A DNA stretch of 16,204 bases from DATJPD01 sp036394195 (GCA_036394195.1 DASWFO010000110.1:1-16204), one strand, 5' to 3'. Positions 1-7,425 are shown, counted from the first letter of the stretch. The notes: a model not told the origin generated them from the letters alone. Made by a program: numbers and translations.

Positions 1-165
1 CGAGACGACGAGCAACACCGGTCCAGAACCAGGCGCGGCGTAAGTGCGGAGCTGCCAGCGTCTGCCCGCTGCGGCGACGCGATACGGGCATTCGTGGGGT
101 CCAAACCCCAGCATCTCAAGGGCCTCACCTTGCGCCCGGCGTACAGCATCCGTGACGTCGAACAT
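1..165 (-). CDS. alpha/beta-hydrolase-like protein, N-terminal fragment (runs off window)
   Basis: The minus strand from the ATG at 165 is open for 55 codons to the window edge. It reads MFDVTDAVRRAQGEALEMLG, then a CPYRV segment, WQLRTY and a hydrophobic strand PVLLVVS at residues 49-55. This resembles the start of PhaC-like alpha/beta-hydrolase proteins of Alphaproteobacteria: a short helical N-terminus, a first beta-strand ending in WxLRxY, then the strand that precedes an API-like motif. That family is related to polyhydroxyalkanoate synthases and depolymerases. The nucleophile and other catalytic residues lie outside the window, so activity cannot be judged. A weak purine-rich stretch (GGGGG) precedes the ATG. 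The terminator at 247-278 separates it from the next gene upstream, so it is probably its own transcription unit. The family call rests on pattern memory of a short fragment. Confidence 0.55.
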   Translation of the reverse strand, partial: MFDVTDAVRRAQGEALEMLGFGPHECPYRVAAAGRRWQLRTYAAPGSGPVLLVVS

Positions 166-246
166 CGAGCCCCCGGCCCTAACCAATTAGCTCAAATAAA
201 CGCGCCAATGTCCTTTAGGGGCGGCATGCGCGTTTTGTTGTGCGGC

Positions 247-278
247 AAAAAAGGGGCCGCATCACCGGACGCAGCCCC
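247..278 (-). terminator. intrinsic terminator downstream of the 380-829 gene
   Basis: Read on the minus strand, GGGGCTGC (278-271) pairs with GCGGCCCC (260-253) across a 10-base loop, with one G-T wobble, and is followed directly by six T residues (252-247). It lies about 100 bases past the stop of the 380-829 gene, as expected for a rho-independent terminator of that gene. Confidence 0.75.
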
Positions 279-300
279 CCGGTCAAGACAACCAGCACCA

Positions 301-322
301 CATCAGACCTGCATCAGACCTG
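301..322. repeat. 11-bp perfect tandem duplication
   Basis: CATCAGACCTG occurs twice without a gap, at 301-311 and 312-322. It lies between the end of the 380-829 gene and its terminator, in non-coding DNA. Replication slippage is the simplest explanation. Confidence 0.8.
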
Positions 323-379
323 CGCGCCTCGTCGCTGCTGATAGCCAGTCGTCGAGGACGAGCTCGGCGGGCCCAACCC

Positions 380-829
380 TCATATCAAACGCGTTGCCGG
401 AGGCAGGCCCCGCATCCTATTCCAGAGAGCACCCCAAGAGCCTCCGTTGGCCATCGACCGTAGACGGCCGGCGACGCGTCCCGCGGTCATGCGCCCCTGG
501 TAATTGCAGTCGCACAGCAGGTAATGCGCCCGGTGCGCCGAAAGATCGAAAAACGCCATGGCATCGCCGAGACGGTCGCTCTTGAGGCCCTCGTCTCGTA
601 GCACAGCGTCCTCGGCAGCGACGATCAGGGCAGAGTTGTCGCTGCGCAGACCGATCCACTCCCGCTCCGGCAGAAACTCGATCCGCCTCAGCGGCGTGAG
701 CCGTCGTTGCGGATCCTGCTCGAGCAGCATGGCCCACCGCTCGAGCCGTTGGGCCCTGGTCATCTTCGAGCTTCTGACCGGAACGATGCGGGCCACGCCC
801 TGCAGATCGTCGACTCTCCTGTACTCCAT
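380..829 (-). CDS. conserved hypothetical protein, 149 residues
   Basis: The function is unknown. The 149-residue soluble protein has no signal peptide or membrane segment. Its core (from about residue 22: MTRAQRLERWAMLLEQDP, then RRL, IEFLP, LRSDNSALIVA, VLRDEGLKSDRLGDAM, FFDLS) resembles a family of small alphaproteobacterial proteins of unknown function that usually begin at the MxRAxRLERWA segment. Here the ATG at 829 adds about 22 residues; I chose it because AGGAGG lies five bases upstream, while the internal ATG has no comparable ribosome site. The C-terminal half contains C106 and C108 (LLCDCNY), which could be metal ligands, but this is only a guess. It is followed by an intrinsic terminator at 247-278 and preceded by 270 bases of non-coding DNA, so it looks monocistronic. 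Confidence 0.75.
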   Translation of the reverse strand: MEYRRVDDLQGVARIVPVRSSKMTRAQRLERWAMLLEQDPQRRLTPLRRIEFLPEREWIGLRSDNSALIVAAEDAVLRDEGLKSDRLGDAMAFFDLSAHRAHYLLCDCNYQGRMTAGRVAGRLRSMANGGSWGALWNRMRGLPPATRLI

Positions 830-1100
830 TGTGTCCTCCTTTGATCAAGTGCGCCGTCCTTAAAGGGGCGCACGCCATCACGCGCGGCATCAAACGATCC
901 CACGGGCCGGCAGAGGTGGAGCCGCGCTTTTGCGTCGTTATTTTTGGAACGACCGGAATCGCAGCCGGCCAATCAAAATATTACGGCCGTCGGCTGAAAA
1001 ACTGAAACGATAAAATCGATAGGCCAATGTTACGGATTACGGCCCACCGTGGAACAGTTTGCCCACAGAGCGGCGAACGCGACACGGGCTCGCGTCCGAC
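830..1100. other. intergenic region, no gene supported
   Basis: Apart from the AGGAGG ribosome site at 835-840, this is moderately AT-rich leader DNA for the 380-829 gene. It has a few short palindromes (TTGATCAA at 841-848 and an ACGGCCGT near 982-989). I see no convincing -35/-10 pair and no general-stress (EcfG-type) promoter with correct spacing. Confidence 0.5.
835..840 (-). promoter_or_regulatory. Shine-Dalgarno AGGAGG of the 380-829 gene
   Basis: The minus strand reads AGGAGG, then ACACA, then ATG at 829. This consensus ribosome-binding site, the strongest in the window, fixes the start of the hypothetical gene. A TTGATCAA palindrome (841-848) lies directly upstream. Confidence 0.85.
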
Positions 1101-1421
1101 TCAGATCAGAAGTGAGTACCGTCGGACGTCGCTGTCTTCCCAATGAGAGTCCCGGTGATCAAGGAACTCTTCGGAAGCTTTTTGATCTGGAGCGGCGATC
1201 TCGTTGACCCGCCCGATTGTCTGTCCGAGCCGGTTGGTCTCTTCGGCCGTCGCCGACATCGACTTCGCGGTCGCCTGCATCTGGGTTGATGCCGATGATA
1301 CCGTCTGAACGATGCCCTTGACGCCCGTCTCGAACTCGTCGGCCAGCTTGTTCATGGCAGCCTTTTTGTCGGCTTCGGTGCGGCTCTTCATCTGGTCCTG
1401 CTCGCGCTGGTTCCGCTCAGG
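1101..1421 (-). pseudogene. decayed methyl-accepting chemotaxis protein fragment with internal deletion
   Basis: Upstream of the ATG at 1391 the frame stays open with RNQREQDQ, a segment typical of the linker after a HAMP domain. It continues through KKAAMNKLADEFE, then STQMQATAKSMSATAEET, which matches STEMQATAQSMSKTAEET (residues 413-430) of the intact receptor at 2662-4668. At about position 1230 it jumps to QTIGRVNEIA, matching DTIGRINEIA (579-588). About 145 residues are missing, including the whole signalling hairpin tip. After NEIA the frame runs into unrelated residues to a stop at 1101. There is no sensor domain, no membrane segment and no HAMP domain. It cannot be a working receptor and is best read as a remnant. 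The ATG at 1391 might still express a 96-residue peptide, but no good ribosome site was seen. Confidence 0.75.
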
Positions 1422-1476
1422 CGGCGCGGACTTTGGCGATGAAGCCGTCGACCCGCCGGCTCAGCGTCACGGCATT
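1417..1476 (-). pseudogene. C-terminal tail of a second MCP gene
   Basis: In another minus-strand frame, 1476-1417 reads NAVTLSRRVDGFIAKVRAA then a stop. Its last 11 residues (VDGFIAKVRAA) are identical to the last 11 of the intact receptor at 2662-4668, and the DNA is similar but diverged. Upstream the similarity stops and the frame closes at a TAA within about 60 bases, so only the tail remains. Its stop codon overlaps the start of the neighbouring fragment, whose homology begins in the HAMP linker. The natural order (linker first, tail last) is therefore reversed, which implies a deletion or recombination joint near 1417-1421. Confidence 0.7.
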
Positions 1477-1861
1477 CTCATGTTGGCGAGAAAAGCAGCA
1501 CGATTGGCTCCTGGTCGCTGGTTTTTATTGTGAATGCGCGACGATTTACGGCCTGGAGCTCAGCGGAGACATAATTTTATTGTCGCTTCTCTATACGTAT
1601 AATCACGTATGACTGTGGGACCGTCGCAACGCCTTATCGTTCTGAATGGCCAAAGCGAACCGATGACAGCGCCTCGGCAAGGCTCCGCCACGCAAGTGAC
1701 AAGCAAGCCGCTGCGGAGCCGCAAGAGACCGTCTTTAACAAAACGGCAACATGAATTCTAATGATGACGCCCTCAAACCTTTCGTCAGCTAGGTTGTTCC
1801 AGACCAAGGCAACGGTTTCACGCCGCCGGCTAAAAAATGTGCACGCCCGTTCGACGGCCCT
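1477..1861. other. intergenic region upstream of the Crp/Fnr-type gene
   Basis: No gene is supported. A TATAAT hexamer lies at 1598-1603 inside an AT-rich patch, next to the palindrome ATACGTAT (1593-1600), but no good -35 sits at 16-18 bases. If used, it would leave a leader of about 250 bases before the regulator. An inverted repeat GGCTCCGC (1681-1688) / GCGGAGCC (1713-1720) with a 24-base loop is also present. I saw no FNR/DNR-type box (TTGAT-N4-ATCAA). Confidence 0.45.
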
Positions 1862-2572
1862 GTGGCGAAGCCCCTTATGCCCTTAAATCAGCATGACCTC
1901 GCCGCGGCCCGGCGTTCGATGCTCTTCGCCGACGTGGGTGACGACACCGCGACGGCCCTGCTCGATGCGGCGAGCGTGCATCAATTCGAGCCGGGGAACG
2001 TGCTGTTCCGCGAGGGAGAGCGGGCCGCCTGCCTTTATCTGCTTCTGGACGGACTTGTCGGGTTCGTATGCACGGATGGGCGGGCCAACAACGTGATCAC
2101 GGAGTTCGTGCAGCCGGGGCACCCGTTTGCCATAGCAGCTCTCGTGCTCGGTGAAATTCATCTCGTGGCGGCGCAGGTCCTGCGCCTCAGTCGCATCCTG
2201 GTCATTCCCGATGGCGTGTTTCTGCGCTGCTTGACGAGCGATCTCGCGTTCTCGAATGCGGTGAACATAGCGCAAAGCCGGCTGCGGCGAGCTTTTGTTG
2301 CCGACGTGAAGAGCATCGTGACGAAGACGGCCGCGGAGCGGCTCGTGCACTTCCTGCTCACATTGATCGACCCTCCCGGAGGGCAGGCCGCCGTCGTCCT
2401 CCCCTGCGACCGGCAGGTCCTCGCCAGCTGGCTCGGTATTCTTCCCAGCAGTATCTCGCGTGTGTTCCGGCAACTGGCGGAGCTCGGCGTCAGCGGCCGC
2501 CGCCGCGATTTGACCATCGCCTCGGTCGAACGGCTGCGTAAATTCCTGGCAACGGGATCCGGCGCCAGTTAG
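1862..2572 (+). CDS. Crp/Fnr-family transcriptional regulator
   Basis: This 236-residue protein has the usual Crp/Fnr layout. An N-terminal cyclic-nucleotide-binding-like beta-barrel spans about residues 20-125 (FEPGNVLFREGE, then LYLLLDGLVGF). A long dimer helix lies near 130-165, and a C-terminal winged helix-turn-helix at about 180-228 (RQVLASWLGILPSSISRVFR as recognition region). The barrel lacks the RSA-type phosphate cassette of cAMP-binding Crp, and the cysteines (57, 70, 123, 182) do not form the N-terminal iron-sulfur cluster pattern of Fnr. The ligand is therefore unknown and probably neither of those two; a DNR-like sensor is possible. The start is uncertain: GTG at 1862 gives the length stated, and an ATG at 1877 with a weak GAAG upstream would remove five residues. 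It stands alone on the plus strand, convergent with the MCP gene. Control of that receptor is possible but not shown. Confidence 0.88.
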   Translation: MAKPLMPLNQHDLAAARRSMLFADVGDDTATALLDAASVHQFEPGNVLFREGERAACLYLLLDGLVGFVCTDGRANNVITEFVQPGHPFAIAALVLGEIHLVAAQVLRLSRILVIPDGVFLRCLTSDLAFSNAVNIAQSRLRRAFVADVKSIVTKTAAERLVHFLLTLIDPPGGQAAVVLPCDRQVLASWLGILPSSISRVFRQLAELGVSGRRRDLTIASVERLRKFLATGSGAS

Positions 2573-2622
2573 GAGCCAGGCGCTGGATTAGAAGAGCGGC
2601 GAACGCCCCAGCTAACAGAACG

Positions 2623-2644
2623 GGCGGGCGCGACGGCGCCCGCC
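2623..2644. terminator. GC-rich hairpin between convergent genes
   Basis: GGCGGGCGC (2623-2631) and GCGCCCGCC (2636-2644) form a perfect 9-bp stem with a four-base loop. It lies between the convergent ends of the Crp/Fnr-type gene and the MCP gene, where a bidirectional terminator is expected. Neither side has a clear T-run, so intrinsic termination may be weak. Confidence 0.45.
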
Positions 2645-2661
2645 GCAGGGGTCGCGCGCCG

Positions 2662-4668
2662 TCAGGCGGCGCGGACCTTAGCGATGAATCCGTCAACCTG
2701 ATGGCGCAGCGTCTCCGACTGCTTCGCCAACTCGCCCGCGGCTCCCAGCACCTGGGCCGACGCGGCCCCCGTCTCCGCCGCCGCCGTTGTAACGCCGGAG
2801 ATCGTGGACGATACCTCCGCGGTCCCGGCCGACGCCTGCTGCACGTTGCGGGCGATCTCCTGGGTCGCGGCCCCTTGCTCCTCGACCGCCGAGGCGATTG
2901 TGGTCGCGATCTCGTTGATGCGGCCGATCGTGTCGGCGATGGTCTGCACCGCTTGGACGGAATCGCCGGTGGCGGCCTGCATCTCGGCGATCTTGGCCCC
3001 GATCTCCTCGGTCGCCTTGGCCGTCTGGTTGGCCAGCGACTTGACCTCTGACGCCACCACCGCAAAGCCCTTGCCGGCCTCGCCGGCGCGGGCAGCTTCT
3101 ATCGTGGCGTTGAGCGCCAGCAAATTGGTCTGGCCGGCGATGTCGGTGATCAGCTTCACGACGTCACCGATCCGCTGCGCCGCCTCGGCCAGGTTCTTGA
3201 TCTGCGCGTTGGTCCGGTCCGCCTGGTCCTTGGCCTGGCCGGCGATGCTGGCGGATTCCGCGACCTGACGGCTGATCTCCGAAATCGAGCTCGACAGCTC
3301 CTCCGCGGCCGAAGCCACGGTCTGCACGTTGGTCGAGGCCTGCTCCGAAGCCGCGGCCACGGCCGTCGATTGGCGGCGCGTCTCCTCGGCGGTCTTCGAC
3401 ATGGACTGGGCGGTTGCCTGCATCTCCGTCGAGGCCGACGCCAGAACGCCGATCGAGGCGGAGACCGAGTGGTCGAACTCCTTGATGTAACCGTCGACGA
3501 TCTTCTGGCGCCCTTCCTTTCGCTGCTGCTCGGCCTGTTGTTCGGCAGCGAGCGCATCAGCCTTCAGCATGCTGTCCTTGAATACCTGGACCGCCTCCGC
3601 CATCTCGCCGATCTCGTCCTTGCGGCCGACGCCGGGCACAGCCACCGTTTTGTCACCGGTGGCGAGCTTCCGCATGGTCGCGGTCATCCCGGTGATCGGA
3701 TTTCGAATGGACCGGCCGATGAGCACCGCAGCCGCTATGCCCAGGCCGATCGCCAACATCATTGCGACCAAAGAGACCGTCAGCGCCACACCGTCCCCGG
3801 CGACGGTGCTGTCGCCGAGCGCGACGTCGGCGTTGCGCAGATCGCGGCGAATATCCGTGGCCAGCGTCTTTACCGCCGAGGCCTGGACCTGCATTGGGCC
3901 TGTGACGACCTCGCCAATGGCACCCATGACCTTGAGCTTGTCATCGAAGGCATCGACGTACTTCGCGAAAAGGGCGTCGATCTCCTTAAGCGCCGCGAGC
4001 GCGTCCGCAGATTGATAGGAAGGCCGGATTTCAGCCAGCTGGGTCGCGAACAACTCCATCTGCTGCTTGACCTTGCCGGCCGTCGCTGTGTCGCGCTTGA
4101 CTTCGTGCGACTGCACCAGCACGCGGCCGTACATCAGGGCGCGCAACGTCTCCGCGGTCTTGAGCGCCAGTTGCAGGTCGCCCCGCGCACGCGCCTCGGC
4201 GAGGAGCTTGCCGACTTGCTCGTCGAGCTTGGGTCCCAGCCCGGTCAACCGCTCGGTCTGAATCGTGTCTTTGGCATGGAAGAGCTCTATGATCCGGGCG
4301 AACGAACCGGCATAAGCATCGATGGCCTCTTTGATCTGGGCGAACTTCTCGCGCTGCTGGGTCGAGATCGGCATCGCCACGGCGCGATCGATCAGCTGCC
4401 GCGCCGCGGCCGCGGTTTCGTCGAACCGCGTTTTCAGCCGCGGGTCGCCGGTCATTCGAAAATCGCGTGTGGTCAGGCGGAGATTGAGCGACTCGCTCTC
4501 GAGGTCGGCCGCGAGTTCCCCCGCCTCGACGAAGGCACGATATTTGGAAAGCGCATCGATCGCCGACCACAGGCCATAGCTGCTGACGGCCCCGATCGTG
4601 ACCAGGAGACACAACAACAGACTGAAGCCCAGATTGATGCGCGGGCCGATTTTAAGCGTGCTCAACAT
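2662..4668 (-). CDS. methyl-accepting chemotaxis protein
   Basis: This is a membrane chemoreceptor of 668 residues that would signal to CheA/CheW. TM1 is at about residues 12-33, followed by a large, mostly helical periplasmic domain (about 34-294). Its size and the LRLTTRDFRMTGDP region suggest a helical-bimodular type sensor (inference). TM2 is at about 295-317, HAMP at about 318-370, and the cytoplasmic signalling domain at 400-655 with the conserved hairpin tip AGQTNLLALNATIEAARAGE (511-530). It ends VRAA, without a CheR/CheB-tethering pentapeptide. An ATG at 4803 would add 45 residues, but I chose 4668: it puts TM1 at the N-terminus and has GGAG six bases upstream. The periplasmic ligand is unknown. 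Remnants of related receptors lie at 1101-1476. Its leader has palindromes and repeats that may be operators. Confidence 0.93.
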   Translation of the reverse strand: MLSTLKIGPRINLGFSLLLCLLVTIGAVSSYGLWSAIDALSKYRAFVEAGELAADLESESLNLRLTTRDFRMTGDPRLKTRFDETAAAARQLIDRAVAMPISTQQREKFAQIKEAIDAYAGSFARIIELFHAKDTIQTERLTGLGPKLDEQVGKLLAEARARGDLQLALKTAETLRALMYGRVLVQSHEVKRDTATAGKVKQQMELFATQLAEIRPSYQSADALAALKEIDALFAKYVDAFDDKLKVMGAIGEVVTGPMQVQASAVKTLATDIRRDLRNADVALGDSTVAGDGVALTVSLVAMMLAIGLGIAAAVLIGRSIRNPITGMTATMRKLATGDKTVAVPGVGRKDEIGEMAEAVQVFKDSMLKADALAAEQQAEQQRKEGRQKIVDGYIKEFDHSVSASIGVLASASTEMQATAQSMSKTAEETRRQSTAVAAASEQASTNVQTVASAAEELSSSISEISRQVAESASIAGQAKDQADRTNAQIKNLAEAAQRIGDVVKLITDIAGQTNLLALNATIEAARAGEAGKGFAVVASEVKSLANQTAKATEEIGAKIAEMQAATGDSVQAVQTIADTIGRINEIATTIASAVEEQGAATQEIARNVQQASAGTAEVSSTISGVTTAAAETGAASAQVLGAAGELAKQSETLRHQVDGFIAKVRAA

Positions 4669-4674
4669 GACAAA

Positions 4675-4678
4675 CTCC
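4675..4678 (-). promoter_or_regulatory. Shine-Dalgarno GGAG deciding the MCP start
   Basis: The minus strand reads TTGGAGTTTGTC then ATG at 4668: GGAG with a six-base spacer. The longer reading from 4803 has no such site and would place a non-membrane stretch ahead of TM1. Confidence 0.7.
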
Positions 4679-4790
4679 AAGCGTTGACGCCTTCGGGATG
4701 TCCAGGCCGGCGGTCGGATGGGGAGTGGGATCGAAACGCGCAGCGCTGATCCCACGATGACTGAACGTCGGGCACTCTGAACGTCAAAGT

Positions 4791-4802
4791 TGAACGCGTT
4801 CA
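4791..4802. promoter_or_regulatory. 12-bp palindrome with flanking TGAACG half-sites, possible operator
   Basis: TGAACGCGTTCA is a perfect palindrome about 125 bases upstream of the MCP start. The half-site TGAACG(T/C) recurs at 4762 and 4778. This arrangement suggests a regulator binding region, but no known consensus was matched. Confidence 0.35.
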
Positions 4803-4966
4803 TACGCCAAACGCGTCAACGCCGGCTGAATAGCGAATGCGAACCGCTGCTGCCGCATAGGCAAAGGAGAAGCTTCGCATTTGTTAAGTAACGCTGGATT
4901 GCAGGCGCCGCGAACGCCCCGGGACGGGTGGGCGATCGAGTGCGGGCGACCAATAGGCCGCCGAGC

Positions 4967-4996
4967 TTACACGCACTTACACGCGCCTACACGTCG
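4967..4996. repeat. three 10-bp repeats across the gyrB stop codon
   Basis: TTACACGCAC (4967-4976), TTACACGCGC (4977-4986) and CTACACGTCG (4987-4996) are spaced exactly 10 bases apart. On the minus strand each carries GTGTAR, that is TAG or TAA. Because 10 is not a multiple of three, the stops fall in all three frames. The rightmost one is the gyrB stop itself. Confidence 0.7.
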
Positions 4997-7425
4997 AGGT
5001 TGGCGACCTTGAGCGCGTTGTCCTGGATGAAGTCGCGGCGCGGCTCGACCACGTCGCCCATCAGCGTCTCGAAGATGGTGTTGGCTTCGGCGCTGTCGTT
5101 GACCTTCACCTGGAGCAGACGGCGCGCCTCGGGATCGAGGGTCGTCTCCCAGAGCTGCTCGGGGTTCATCTCGCCGAGGCCTTTGTAGCGCTGCATCGAC
5201 ACGCCCTTCTTGCCGATCTCGAGCACCGCGTCGATGAGCCGCGTCGGACCGGTGATCTCCACCTCGCGATCGCCGGCCTTCAATTTGGCGAACCGGCCGT
5301 AGACCTTCTGGAATTCGCCGGCGGTCTCGACGAGGCGCCGGGCCTCGACGGAGTTGATCACCACCTGGTCGATGACCGCGCGATCGGTCTCGCCGCGCAG
5401 CTTCCGCTCGAAGACCATGCTGTCGACGGATGCCGTTCCGGTCCAGCCGCGATCGGTCTCGGGAGAGAGCGCGTTCAGCCGCTTGGCGATGTATTCGGCG
5501 GCCGCCCGGGCCTTGGTCTGGTCAGCCAGGAGCTCGGGATCGAGCGCTCCCAGAATGGCCGCCTGCTCGACCGCGTCGCGGCTGCCGACCCGGCGCGCCA
5601 GCGGCGTGATGAAGGACTTGGCCTGACGCGCCTTCTCGACCAGCTGGCGGAGATCCTGGCCGGCCCGCTGGCTGCCGTCGGAGCCGACGATGAGCACCAT
5701 GCCGTCGATGCCGCCCTCGATCAGGTAGTCCTCGAGCAGGCGCTCGTCCTTGAGGTAGACCTCGGAATTGCCGCGCTTGGCCCGATACAGCGGGGGCTGC
5801 GCGATATAGACATAGCCCGCGTCGATCAACGGCCGCATCTGCCGGTAGAAGAACGTCAGCAGGAGCGTGCGGATGTGCGAGCCGTCGACGTCGGCGTCGG
5901 TCATGATGATGATCTTGTGATAGCGGCACTTCGCGACGTCGAACTCCTCGCCGATGCTGGTCCCCACCGCCGTGACCAGCGTGCCGATCTCGGCGGAGGA
6001 CAGCATCTTGTCGATGCGCGCCCGCTCCACGTTCAGGATCTTGCCCTTGATCGGCAGGATGGCCTGGAAGGCGCGGTTGCGGCCCTGCTTGGCGGAGCCG
6101 CCGGCGGAATCGCCCTCGACGATGAAGATCTCGGACTTGGCCGGGTCGCGTTCCTGGCAGTCGGCGAGCTTGCCCGGCAGCGAGGCCATGTCCAGCGCCC
6201 CCTTGCGCCGGGCGAGATCGCGCGCCTTGCGCGCCGCTTCGCGCGCGGCGGCCGCCTCGACGATCTTGCCGATGATGCGCTTGGCGTCGCCCGGATGCTC
6301 CTCGAACCATTGCTGGAGCTTGTCGGCGCAAACCATCTCGACGATCGGCCGCACCTCGGACGAGACGAGCTTGTCCTTGGTCTGCGACGAGAACTTCGGG
6401 TCCGGCACCTTGACCGAGAGCACGCAGGTCAGGCCTTCGCGGGAGTCCTCGCCGGTGAGCTCGATCTTCTCCTTCTTCGCGATCCCCGCCTCGACGGCGT
6501 ATTTATTGATGGTGCGGGTCAGCGCCGCGCGGAAGCCCTGGAGATGCGTGCCGCCGTCCTTCTGCGGGATGTTGTTGGTGAAGCACAGCATCGTCTCGTG
6601 ATAGGCGTCGGTCCACTCCATCGCGACTTCGACGGTGATCTTCTCGCGCTCGCCCTTCATGACGACGGTGGGATGCAGCGCCGCCTTCGAGCGGTCGAGG
6701 AACTTGGCGAAGGCCTCGATGCCGCCGTCGTACTTCATCTCGACGGTCTTGCTGTCGACGCCGCGGGCGTCGGTCAGCACCAGCTTCACGCCGGAATTGA
6801 GAAACGCAAGCTCGCGCAGGCGATGCTCGAGCGTCTCGAAATCGTATTCGGTCTTGGTGAAGGTCTGCTTCGAGACGATGAACCGCACCTGGGTCCCGGT
6901 GCGCTTACCGGCCTCGCCGACCACCTTCAGCGGTGCTTCCGGCTCACCGTGCCGGAAGCGCACGAAATGCTCCTTGCCGCCGCGCCAGACGCGCAGCTCG
7001 AGCGTCTCCGAGAGCGCGTTGACGACCGACACGCCGACGCCATGCAGGCCGCCGGAGACCTTGTAGGAATTCTGGTCGAACTTCCCGCCGGCGTGCAGCT
7101 GGGTCATGATGACCTCGGCCGCCGACACGCCTTCTTCCTTGTGGATCTCGGTCGGAACGCCGCGGCCGTTGTCGGTCACCTCGACGGCACCGTCCGGGTG
7201 CAGGATCACCTGGATCTCATCGCAATAGCCGGCCAGGGCCTCGTCGATCGAGTTGTCGACCACCTCGTACACCATGTGGTGGAGGCCCGAGCCGTCGTCG
7301 GTGTCGCCGATATACATGCCGGGGCGCTTGCGCACGGCATCGAGGCCCTTCAGGACCTTGATCGATTCGGCGCCGTAGTCGGCCGCACCCTGGGTGGGAT
7401 CTAGTCTTTGGGCTGGTTCACTCAT
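4987..7425 (-). CDS. gyrB: DNA gyrase subunit B
   Basis: GyrB is the ATPase subunit of the type II topoisomerase that introduces negative supercoils with GyrA. The 812 residues match normal length. The GHKL ATPase domain has EVVDNSIDEA (catalytic E54, N58), DNGRGVP (85-91), GGLHGVG (125-131) and the QTK loop (348-350). The TOPRIM domain has EGDSAGG from E437 and DADVDG (510-515), and the C-terminus carries QRYKGLGEMNPEQLW. No key residue is missing. The ATG at 7425 overlaps the recF stop as ATGA, so translation is probably coupled; an independent ribosome site is weak. It is the last gene of the dnaN-recF-gyrB run. The stop sits in a 10-bp repeat array. Confidence 0.98.
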   Translation of the reverse strand: MSEPAQRLDPTQGAADYGAESIKVLKGLDAVRKRPGMYIGDTDDGSGLHHMVYEVVDNSIDEALAGYCDEIQVILHPDGAVEVTDNGRGVPTEIHKEEGVSAAEVIMTQLHAGGKFDQNSYKVSGGLHGVGVSVVNALSETLELRVWRGGKEHFVRFRHGEPEAPLKVVGEAGKRTGTQVRFIVSKQTFTKTEYDFETLEHRLRELAFLNSGVKLVLTDARGVDSKTVEMKYDGGIEAFAKFLDRSKAALHPTVVMKGEREKITVEVAMEWTDAYHETMLCFTNNIPQKDGGTHLQGFRAALTRTINKYAVEAGIAKKEKIELTGEDSREGLTCVLSVKVPDPKFSSQTKDKLVSSEVRPIVEMVCADKLQQWFEEHPGDAKRIIGKIVEAAAAREAARKARDLARRKGALDMASLPGKLADCQERDPAKSEIFIVEGDSAGGSAKQGRNRAFQAILPIKGKILNVERARIDKMLSSAEIGTLVTAVGTSIGEEFDVAKCRYHKIIIMTDADVDGSHIRTLLLTFFYRQMRPLIDAGYVYIAQPPLYRAKRGNSEVYLKDERLLEDYLIEGGIDGMVLIVGSDGSQRAGQDLRQLVEKARQAKSFITPLARRVGSRDAVEQAAILGALDPELLADQTKARAAAEYIAKRLNALSPETDRGWTGTASVDSMVFERKLRGETDRAVIDQVVINSVEARRLVETAGEFQKVYGRFAKLKAGDREVEITGPTRLIDAVLEIGKKGVSMQRYKGLGEMNPEQLWETTLDPEARRLLQVKVNDSAEANTIFETLMGDVVEPRRDFIQDNALKVANLDV

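Larger units (their letters stand above)
166..379. other. intergenic region with a terminator and an 11-bp tandem duplication
   Basis: No gene is supported here. The stretch holds an intrinsic terminator for the minus-strand gene at 380-829 and an exact tandem duplication of CATCAGACCTG (301-311 and 312-322). The promoter of the hydrolase-like gene should also lie here, but no convincing -35/-10 pair stands out. Confidence 0.6.
4669..4986. other. MCP leader and gyrB downstream region
   Basis: About 318 bases without a gene. From the MCP side it contains a stem-loop GTGGGATC (4725-4732) / GATCCCAC (4748-4755). It then has TGAACGTC at 4762 and 4778, and a perfect 12-bp palindrome TGAACGCGTTCA at 4791-4802. 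An 8-bp inverted repeat AATGCGAA (4836-4843) / TTCGCATT (4874-4881) follows. Past gyrB there is a weak hairpin (4945-4962, one mismatch, no T-run) and three 10-bp repeats (4967-4996). No clear sigma-70, sigma-28 or sigma-54 promoter was identified. Confidence 0.55.

Noticed and set aside
94..585. 163-residue plus-strand open frame
   Set aside because: It runs across the terminator, the tandem duplication and the antisense of a gene with a strong ribosome site; composition is Arg/Pro-rich as in shadow frames of GC-rich DNA.
841..848. TTGATCAA as an Fnr/Crp-type operator
   Set aside because: The two half-sites abut; the Fnr/DNR box needs a four-base spacer.
417..893. 158-residue minus-strand frame overlapping the 380-829 gene
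   Set aside because: It overlaps in another frame the gene that has AGGAGG and family resemblance; composition is that of a shadow.
3370..4749. 459-residue plus-strand frame antisense to the MCP
   Set aside because: Long antisense frames are common opposite GC-rich genes; no recognisable domain and low-complexity His/Arg/Leu content.
5875..7404. 509-residue plus-strand frame antisense to gyrB
   Set aside because: It is a mirror of the gyrB codon pattern with no domain signature.
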